Assembly (NCBI RefSeq): GCF_016808335.1
Contig: NC_053142.1
Coordinates: 3,361,802-3,425,801, forward strand
Direction of reading: 5' to 3'
From: Panicum virgatum
Lineage: Eukaryota; Streptophyta; Magnoliopsida; Poales; Poaceae
Length of the DNA stretch: 64,000 bases
In this document: positions 57,134 through 64,000 of the stretch, piece by piece
Layout of the letters: each line of letters starts with the position of its first letter
Position numbering within the stretch: the stretch's first letter is position 1
Program-made: the position numbers and the translations under genes
The notes under the pieces: model-generated
The model's database searches: none
What the model was told of the DNA's origin: nothing
Seen by the model: only the letters and a program-made list of their open reading frames with translations

Positions 57134-60021
57134 TGAAAGTGCATCTAGACTCCCTTGTGGGTTTTGATGGTTCAATGACAACACAATTAAAGAACTAATG
57201 AGTTTGATGAGTTTTGGATAGGTCACAATGCAAATGAGTGTACCAAAACAATAATATCTCAAATTGAAGAAAGGGCAAGTAAATTCAAAAGGCAAAAGAG
57301 ACAAAGTTGCAAGGGATATTATTTGGTCTCAATGATGGCTTGCCTGCATGAATGAGTAAAGATTTATAATGCATTGATATATTGATCAAGAAGGAAGAGA
57401 TGTGATCAAGAGCTTAATATTTCAATAGAAGTGAAGATTCTTGGTTACTTGATCATAAAGTTGGTATATGGATTAATTTGATGAAGAAATGGAATTCAAT
57501 TAGTACATGATGTGGTGCAAGGCTACATGTGATTGAAGATGGCAAGATGGTTTATGGGTTAGTAAGAACTCAGCTACGAGGTACTAAGCGAGGGAGAAGG
57601 GCAAGCAAGGGGCTTGGCATCGATGAACCCATGCTAGGGTAAAGAAGCAAGTTAGTGCTAGAATTTATGGATCAATCAAGGCCATGGATAGTCACAAGTT
57701 GCTAAGCATCAATCATTGTTGAATCATATGGATTTAGGTGTTTTGAGGATGTCATGTTGATTATTGATCATATACAATGAAGAACCTCAAGGCACCCGCT
57801 CAAGAAGGATAATGCTCAAGAAAGAGGCAAAGAAAATATTTGCAAACCCTCAAAGTGTGATTTTGATGAAAAGCGGCATGATGAAGGTATTCAAGCTCAA
57901 GAGGATGTTATTGTGCTTATTATTTGATCTTGAGTATAGGCAATGCCATACTACCAAGAGGGATGCGACGTTGATAGCTTTGCTTATGACTCGGTGCTCA
58001 AACCTAACCTTTCAATTGCTAACATGAGAGAATCCATTGTCACAACACTTGCACCGGGTGGTCTTGGACATTATTTTCAGTTGAAATGCATAGTCCTCTA
58101 GATGTTCTTTCCATAGAGTCCAAGATCATCGAATTTGGAGTCCGGAGTAAAAAGTTATGGCGTTTTCTCTAAAGTTACCTAAGTTGTCTAGTGGACCTGT
58201 GGAAACTCCGAAGATTATTCCAAAAATTCCGAAGGTTTTGGAGATTCCAGAGATCTTTGCAGAGATTCCAGAGATTTCTGAGAAATGGGAAATGCTAACT
58301 TTGTTCGAAGATTCTGGAGATTTTTGCGGAGTCTCTGGACCTATTTTGAGCCTAACGGATAGTTTTTTGGGTCCGGAGTCTCCTGAGATTTTCTGAAGAT
58401 TTTGGAACATAACAGCACAATGGCTAGTTTTGGGGGATGGGTACTTATACCCCTCACCCCCTCCTATTTGTTGCTGCTGAGTTCCCACACGAAAAAACAC
58501 ATATCCACAGCCCTAAAAAGCTCTCCGCACTCTAGATTTGCAAGAGATTTGAGAGGAGAAGTGAGTTAGGGTTGAGAGAGAGATTGGGAAGGAAGATTGA
58601 GTGAAAGTGAGCAAATCCATTCTTGAGCACCCGAGTTCATAGCGAGAAATCTTCATGGCGTTTGTTACTTTTGGAGGTCAAGCCTCCTAGACAGGAAGTT
58701 TGTGAAGGCTTCGATTTCACCTCCGCAAGGGAAGAAATCAAGAAGTGAAGTGGGGAAAGGGTTGAGAGCGATCTTTGGACACACCCAACGGAGACGTAAG
58801 AACCCATGGAGGGATCCGAACTTCGGTAAACAAATCCTTGTGCCACTTGTTCTTGATTTGTTATTTTCACTACTTGTTGCTTGTGCTAGCTCCTTTCTAG
58901 GTTTATCTCGATCTATCTATGGAGAAGGTTTGAGCTGCAAGTATCCAGTGAAATACTTTGGAAACAACTCATCGATGTTTGGTAATTCGTCAACCTACTT
59001 TTGGTTGTGGTTTCCATAGGCGTGTTGTGTAGTTTGTGCTATTTCCAGAGACTCCGAAGATTTCTACGGAAACTCCGACAGATTCCAGAGAAATCTCCGG
59101 AGATTCCGTAAGTTACTAATTTTTTTTTGAGACGAAAGAAGAAATATATTAGACCATAGTTGAGTATATCATCAGGTTACAAGCAAGCTGGAATACAACC
59201 TGATCATCTAAAAGTCTTGTATAGTCTAAATTCTCAACTCCAGACCTATATGACGCTTCGTATAGAAGGCTGCACAGGCAAACACTCGGCGTGCACAGGC
59301 AAACACCTGGCAACAAACTCGAGAACAGAAGCCCAACGAATGGCGGCCAACACTCCTGCAGGCGAAGTGGAGAAACTTCTTCTTTCTTGTGTCTTCCATC
59401 TTCTTCTTTCTGCCACTGAAGAAAAAGAAAGACTGATCTGCATATTCTCCCTAGTCCTTCATTGTGGTCAGATCTAACCACAACAAAACGGAGAAGAGAC
59501 CGGAGAAAATTATTCCATGACGGCGACATCATCTCCACCTTGATGTCGCCACCTAGAAAACCAAATCTCCATGTCGTTAAATCGATGAAGTTGTTGACGT
59601 TGGTGTCGCCCTCATCTTCAACAAATCCGCCATGGAGAAGACGAATCCACCCTTCCCCCTTGCCGTCACCGGAGATGAGGAGGAGGAAATAATTCTCCAA
59701 TACCAAGAGACTTGACATGGAGAGACTCTAAACCTAGAAGACTTTAAATCTAGATGACTCGATCTACTGGAGGAACTAGGAAAAAACGATGAATCCCCAC
59801 TCCCTTCGGCCTCCGGCGAGACGCCGAAGGGGAAGGGAGGGGGACCAAGCGGTGTTGGAGGCGGGAGACGCCGGCGGCGGCGCTAGGGCTCCGAGTGAAG
59901 TTGGGACGGCGCAGATCTTTTGAAACTCCCCCGTAAGTTACTAATTTCGCTGCAAGTTTTGTGTAAAAATTTCAGAACAGCCTAATCACCTCCCCTCTAG
60001 GCGACATCAATGGTCCTTTCA
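57134..60021 (+). repeat. Fossil Sirevirus LTR with nested retroposon, copy B
   Basis: TGAAAGTGCATC to CCTTTCA, matching 34418-37299. Same internal palindromic words and the same nested retroposon. Confidence 0.7.
59123..59930 (-). mobile_element. Non-LTR retroposon in the fossil LTR, copy B
   Basis: Target duplications are perfect here: CCGTAAGTTACTAATTT at 59106-59122 and 59931-59947, 17 bp. The T run at the left gives a minus-strand sense. The 189-codon minus-strand frame (59149-59718) is also open in this copy, with a handful of residue changes. Confidence 0.75.
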
Positions 60022-60805
60022 ACCATGCATTCATTAAGAGAATAATTATGTCTTTCCTATTTAGCTTGGCAGATTTGCATGCTATAATTAATTTGCATGT
60101 AAGGAGGGGCATTTAGACCTCTCATGCTAAAAAAATCACTTGGCGGGAACTTAAAAGTTGCTATATTATGTGAAAAAATTTGAATGCTAGAAGTAGCTAT
60201 ATTTTAGGACGGATGGAGTACAAGATTTGTAAAATTTGCCGAGATGATGTCAGCATATGGCCTTCAGGGCCTGTCAGGACATTTGTTTATTCTTCAACGT
60301 CCTCTGATTTCACTGCTTGGGAATAGTTTGTAGCTAATTCGTCTTCACTCGGGGTACACATGGTCTATTTACGAAAACAATCTCGGCCGTTACGTGGATA
60401 TAGGAGAAAATGGTAATGATAGGAATCCCTCTGCCGAATGGAAATTGTTTACAATCTTGTGGTGCTGGGGATTTCAAATTTGGGAGAAGCCATGCTGCCG
60501 AAGACAAGCGGAGCTACGACGAACCTTGGGGTGGGAATGAGGGAATGTTTTAATGTGGTTTTATTGCCACTTTTAGCATTCAATCAAAGAAAATGAGGGA
60601 ATGTTAATACCCAGAAAATTGAGCGTCAATAAAATCTGATACGTTTGGATCCTACCATTTTGGAGCATTGATCCACATCCATGCAGAGAATGGTACAGCA
60701 GGATAAGTTTAATTTCTTTGATAAATGGAGGGACGTTTTGATGGAATGTTACTTAGGCCGGAATAAATGCAATTAAAACATATCCTTTTTTATTTGGCTG
60801 GCCGG
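60022..60805. other. Promoter-side intergenic region of the DUF538 gene, copy B
   Basis: Same as 37300-38083. One difference is seen near 60101, then none to the gene. Confidence 0.45.
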
Positions 60806-60815
60806 CTATATATAC
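60806..60815 (+). promoter_or_regulatory. TATA box of the DUF538 gene, copy B
   Basis: CTATATATAC, in the same position relative to the start codon as in copy A. Confidence 0.7.
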
Positions 60816-60895
60816 GAGGCCAGGGCCACCTCCACCAGTATCCTAGCGCTTGTAACTCTAGACTTGCTTTCTTACGTACCATCCGACCAGCCGCC

Positions 60896-61336
60896 ATGGG
60901 CAAACAACAGAATCTCCTCCTTGCCATTGCCGTTGTGGCTTCCATCGTCCATGCCGCCACCTCCCAAACAGATGCGGCCACGACAGTGTACGACGTCCTG
61001 CAGCAGTACAACTTGCCGCGGGGTCTGTTACCGCTTGGCGTGCAGTCATACGCGCTCCACCCAGGCGGTGCTTTGGAGGTGACCCTCCCCGGCGAGTGCA
61101 ACTTCTTCGTCACAGTCGCCGGCAAGCAATTCAAGTTTCGGTATGACAGAAGCGTCAGCGGGATCCTCAAGTCTGGTTCCATCAGCCGTGTCTCCGGCGT
61201 GAGGTTGCAGGTGGAGTTCGCGTGGCTCGGGTTCAACCAGGTGAGCCGCGCTGGCAACGAGATCAATATCCAGCTAGAGAAGTCGACTCAGTCGTTCCCA
61301 GTCAGCGCCTTCGCCCAGAGCCCCCGCTGCAACTGA
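60896..61336 (+). CDS. DUF538 family secreted protein, copy B
   Basis: Encodes the same 146-residue protein as 38174-38614, with the same signal peptide, DUF538 segments and start context (GCCGCCATGG). I saw no nucleotide difference in the gene, its promoter or its 3' region, whereas DNA farther out differs at 1-2 percent. Both copies look functional. The family's role is not established; some members are linked to stress response. No regulatory element beyond the TATA box is evident. Confidence 0.88.
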   Translation: MGKQQNLLLAIAVVASIVHAATSQTDAATTVYDVLQQYNLPRGLLPLGVQSYALHPGGALEVTLPGECNFFVTVAGKQFKFRYDRSVSGILKSGSISRVSGVRLQVEFAWLGFNQVSRAGNEINIQLEKSTQSFPVSAFAQSPRCN

Positions 61337-62500
61337 GGCTATATATTAGTCAGGAACCTACGGCCATTATACTTGGGATATGGAGCGTGTGTGCTAGCTC
61401 CTTGCCATACTTCAATTTTAATTCGTTCGTGCTAAATCTAATGCCTGTTTTATGAAGTGACTATAATAAAATAATTTTGTTCTTTTCTGCACGTGAATGC
61501 ATCTGTTACATGCTTTTCGTAATAATAATAATGTCTATCCGGTCTGCATGAATCTTGGAGACTCTCAAATGCTATTTAACTAGTTTTTTAATGAAATTTT
61601 ACCAATATCCAAACATGAGATTGATGAACTATATATATCGATGATCCATGTATCCAATTAATTAGTACAGAGTTGATATTGTGAATTCCTGACGTTTTAT
61701 AACCGCACTCGATATTGTGAAGATTTGATGGCTTCCGCCTGTGGTTTTTTCCTTCCACCTTGGGAGGGTTTCCCACGTTAAATCCTTGCGTACTCTATTA
61801 TTGATCAACTGTTTTTCATCACTTATTTGCCGTCATTTGTGTAACATGAGGCATGGTGCCGTTGATTGAGCAGCGCCGCTTGCATTTAATTGTTGCAGCC
61901 TGCCCGATGCGCCATGCCGGATGGATGGTCCCGCGCAAATAGGAAGTGTTTGCTGCAAATAGCCCGCTAGCTGGATTTAGAATTTTTAGGAGCGGTGATG
62001 CCGTCACCCACCTCTAAAATAAAATTTTTAGGAATGGATGACGCCTCACCCGTTTCTAGAAATAATCCCATTTGTAGATGAGGATGATGGCGTCGCCTGC
62101 CCTAAAAATATATTTTTAGGGGTGGATCAAATGCTATAGTACATCTGCTTCCTCAGTAAGAACATGTGAAATTTTGGTCCGTCGCTAAAAAAAAATTAGG
62201 GCGTTCCTGCAAATTACTTTTGTGGTAGTGTTACTTAACAACAATAATTTAGAGGTTACGCCAAAAGCATCTGTAATCTGATCGGTTTTGACATAAGAAA
62301 ACAGAAAACCTAAAGGTGCCTTAGCTGAAATCAAACCATTCGGTAGGTGAATTATATCATAACTTTTGTTCATGTTAAGGATACTGAAGTTGAATCACAA
62401 TAAAACAGTGAGCACCAACATATATATTCAAACCAACGACGTTGGTCAGGCGATCGATCAGTCAAGTTGATTTCTCTACGGCGAGTATTAGGTATGTAGG
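61337..62500. other. Region between DUF538 and RIP genes, copy B
   Basis: Same as copy A up to about 62420; substitutions then reappear (for example near 62427, 62440 and 62454). Confidence 0.45.
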
Positions 62501-62779
62501 TCAGGCGCTGCGAGCGTGAGCCATCAGCAGCTGATCCAAGGGGCGATTGATAATCACACCGACGACGGCGAGCGCGTCCTCCTTCCTGTGGATGTTGGCC
62601 CTCGTCCTGAGAAGCTCCGTGAATGGCCCGCTCCACTCGCCGATCCGGTTGGCCCGGATGAGCTCGAAGCACATGGTGTCCCAGTGCTCGATGTACCCCA
62701 GGTGCTCCGGGGTGAGATGCACGTCGCCGCTCTCCCACCCCCGGGAGACCGTCTCCTTGATTGGTGTCAGCCGCAGGGC
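62501..62779 (-). pseudogene. RIP gene C-terminal part, split by a Copia element, copy B
   Basis: Only the C-terminal 92 codons remain in view, in the same frame as the C-terminal part of copy A and with a few residue changes (for example GDV for GDA). The reading is cut at 62779 by a Copia LTR, at the codon after the presumed catalytic glutamate of the family. The N-terminal part should lie beyond the element, outside this window. No function is possible as arranged. Confidence 0.75.
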
Positions 62780-63189
62780 TGTTGGCGAGCAGGAGCTGCT
62801 GGAGGAGTGCACCAAGTGCGACGAACGCGGCGAGGATCGCCGGAGGGGATGAGCAAGATGGGAACGCACACTAACACGAAGAACACACGCGAACACAAGT
62901 GGACGCAAGGTTTGCGCTGCTCAACTGCCGCAGCTTTTCGGTTTTTCTCTCTTCCTTTTATTGGAACGAAACAAGATCATGCCGGTGACCACGGAAGTCA
63001 CCGGGCGACGCGCGCGCCACGATCTGCTAAACGCGCGGTGTGTGCCATCCCACACACCCGATCATGCCACGCGCGGCGGGTGCGCCACAGCGTGGACTGA
63101 GCACGCCTCTGGCTTGGCTAGCTACCAATGCATGTAACAAACTAACTAACTTAGCTAACTAACGGCACAATGGGATTATTCAGCTAACA
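62780..63189 (-). repeat. 3' LTR of the Copia element in RIP copy B
   Basis: 410 bp, TG to CA, directly after the purine tract. Contains an AATAAAAGG stretch near 62957 on the minus strand as a possible polyadenylation signal. Confidence 0.88.
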
Positions 63190-63198
63190 ATCTCCCCC

Positions 63199-64000
63199 CT
63201 AATTCTGTTGTGCCGGACTTATTTGCAGGACACCGCTGCGAGTGCGAAGCTCCTGGAGACGATCGCGCCCGAGCGGCTTGGTGAGCATGTCCGCCAACTG
63301 ATCGCCGGTGCTGATGTAGTCCACCGCCACTTTGCCATCGTTGATGCAATCTCTGAGGAAGTGAAAGCGGATGTCGATATGCTTGCTCCGGTCGTGCAGA
63401 ACCGGGTTCTTGGCGAGCGCGATGGCGGACTTGTTGTCGATGTAGAGCGTAGGCGCTGTGACCTGCTTGTTCAGCAGATCGGCGAGCAACCGTGAGAGCC
63501 ACACGCCCTGACATGCCGTCGAAGCCACGGCAATGTACTCTGCTTCACAAGATGAGAGTGCCACGACCCGCTGCTTCTGGGATTGCCAACTGACCGGACT
63601 TGCGCCGAGGAAGAAGATCGCTCCGGATGTACTCTTCCTGTCATCAGCGTCGCCAGCCATGTCGGAGTCGCTGTAGCCCGACAGATGGAGCTCTCCTTCT
63701 CCGCACTTGAAACTGCACCCGTAGCTGCGCGTGCCAGCGATGTAGCGCAGCAGGTGCTTCACCGCACTCCAGTGCTGAGTGGTGGGTGCTTCCATGAAGC
63801 GGCTCACATATCCGACCGCGAACGTGATGTCCGGCCGGGTGTGCACCAAGTAGCGCAGGCTGCCAACAATGCTTCTGTAGAGCGTGGCATCGACCGGCGG
63901 ATTGGTGCAGTTCTTGCTGAGCTTGAGCCGCGGTTCCATGGGAGTGCTGCAGGGGTTGCAGCCCGTCATGCTGGCCTTCTCAAGGATCTTGTCGACGTAG
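63199..64000 (-). CDS. Copia polyprotein, reverse transcriptase end and RNase H, partial
   Basis: Open from the window edge to a TAG at 63201-63199. Visible in order: the end of reverse transcriptase with YRSIVGSLRYLVHTRPDI and VKHLLRYIAGT, then RNase H with YSDSDMAGD, KSTSGAIFFLG, SSCEAEYIA, the DNKSAIALAKNPVLHDRSKH stretch and a KPLGRDRL end. The acidic residues expected in Copia RNase H (D, E, D) are present. No stop or frameshift, so this element may still be coding-competent; the rest lies outside the window. It works in the virus-like particle, copying element RNA. Confidence 0.9.
   Translation of the reverse strand, partial: YVDKILEKASMTGCNPCSTPMEPRLKLSKNCTNPPVDATLYRSIVGSLRYLVHTRPDITFAVGYVSRFMEAPTTQHWSAVKHLLRYIAGTRSYGCSFKCGEGELHLSGYSDSDMAGDADDRKSTSGAIFFLGASPVSWQSQKQRVVALSSCEAEYIAVASTACQGVWLSRLLADLLNKQVTAPTLYIDNKSAIALAKNPVLHDRSKHIDIRFHFLRDCINDGKVAVDYISTGDQLADMLTKPLGRDRLQELRTRSGVLQISPAQQN

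Larger units (their letters stand above)
51730..62779 (+). repeat. Segmental duplication, copy B
   Basis: Collinear with 22298-40057 minus the Sirevirus. Its left edge joins the gene fragment at TATTGATGCC, with shared sequence starting at TGATGCCTGAACC. Its right edge is the LTR of a Copia element inserted in the RIP gene, so more of copy B may lie beyond the window. Confidence 0.95.
62780..64000 (-). mobile_element. Copia retrotransposon inserted in RIP copy B, 3' part, running off the window
   Basis: On the minus strand: open pol, a purine tract AGGGGGGAGAT (63200-63190), then a 410-bp 3' LTR from TGTTAGCTG (63189) to CCAACA (62780). The target duplication should be AGGGC (62775-62779), but the other side is outside the window. 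The undamaged reading suggests a young insertion. Confidence 0.9.

Overview
The window looks like repeat-dense nuclear DNA of a grass (Poaceae, possibly a panicoid). The basis is Sirevirus-type Copia elements with repeated polypurine tracts, a Cassandra element with 5S-like LTRs, spliceosomal introns, an L1-type LINE, and two gene families common in grasses (DUF538 and a ribosome-inactivating protein). No prokaryotic features, tRNA genes or CRISPR arrays are visible.

Layout. 1-1370 is the start of a Gypsy-type LTR on the minus strand. 2977-8914 is a complete but decayed Copia element with 130-bp LTRs and target duplication GGGTT; a minus-strand Sirevirus-type solo LTR (5463-6878) sits inside its integrase gene. 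9100-10117 is a PIF/Harbinger-like element with a GC-rich core. 12398-14431 is a Cassandra TRIM on the minus strand, itself interrupted by a solo LTR (12926-14086). 14432-22297 is LTR debris, GC-rich islands, a tract rich in CAGTA words, and a seven-unit array of 71-bp repeats.

The main feature is a large duplication. Copy A (22298-40057) and copy B (51730-62779) are nearly identical once a 6.7-kb Sirevirus (23806-30515, present only in A, with an intact empty site in B) is removed. Each copy carries, in order: a Helitron-like 3' end, remains of an older Sirevirus with its LTR, a retroposon with target duplications, an intact single-exon DUF538 gene, and a ribosome-inactivating protein (RIP) gene on the minus strand. 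Both RIP copies are broken within a few codons of each other: A has an in-frame stop just before the catalytic glutamate region, and B is split there by a Copia element (62780 to past the window end). About 2.3 kb around the DUF538 gene shows no difference that I could see between copies, which suggests recent gene conversion.

Between the copies lie a full-length LINE (40683-45915) inserted head-to-head just upstream of the RIP gene, two small inverted-repeat elements, and a multi-exon gene fragment with a plant-mobile-domain-like region (48442-51729). Its last exons are a tandem duplication of a four-exon cassette, and it is cut off exactly where copy B begins. The simplest reading is unequal recombination between two Helitrons, giving a hybrid Helitron at 51730. 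The only undamaged host genes I can support are the two DUF538 copies.
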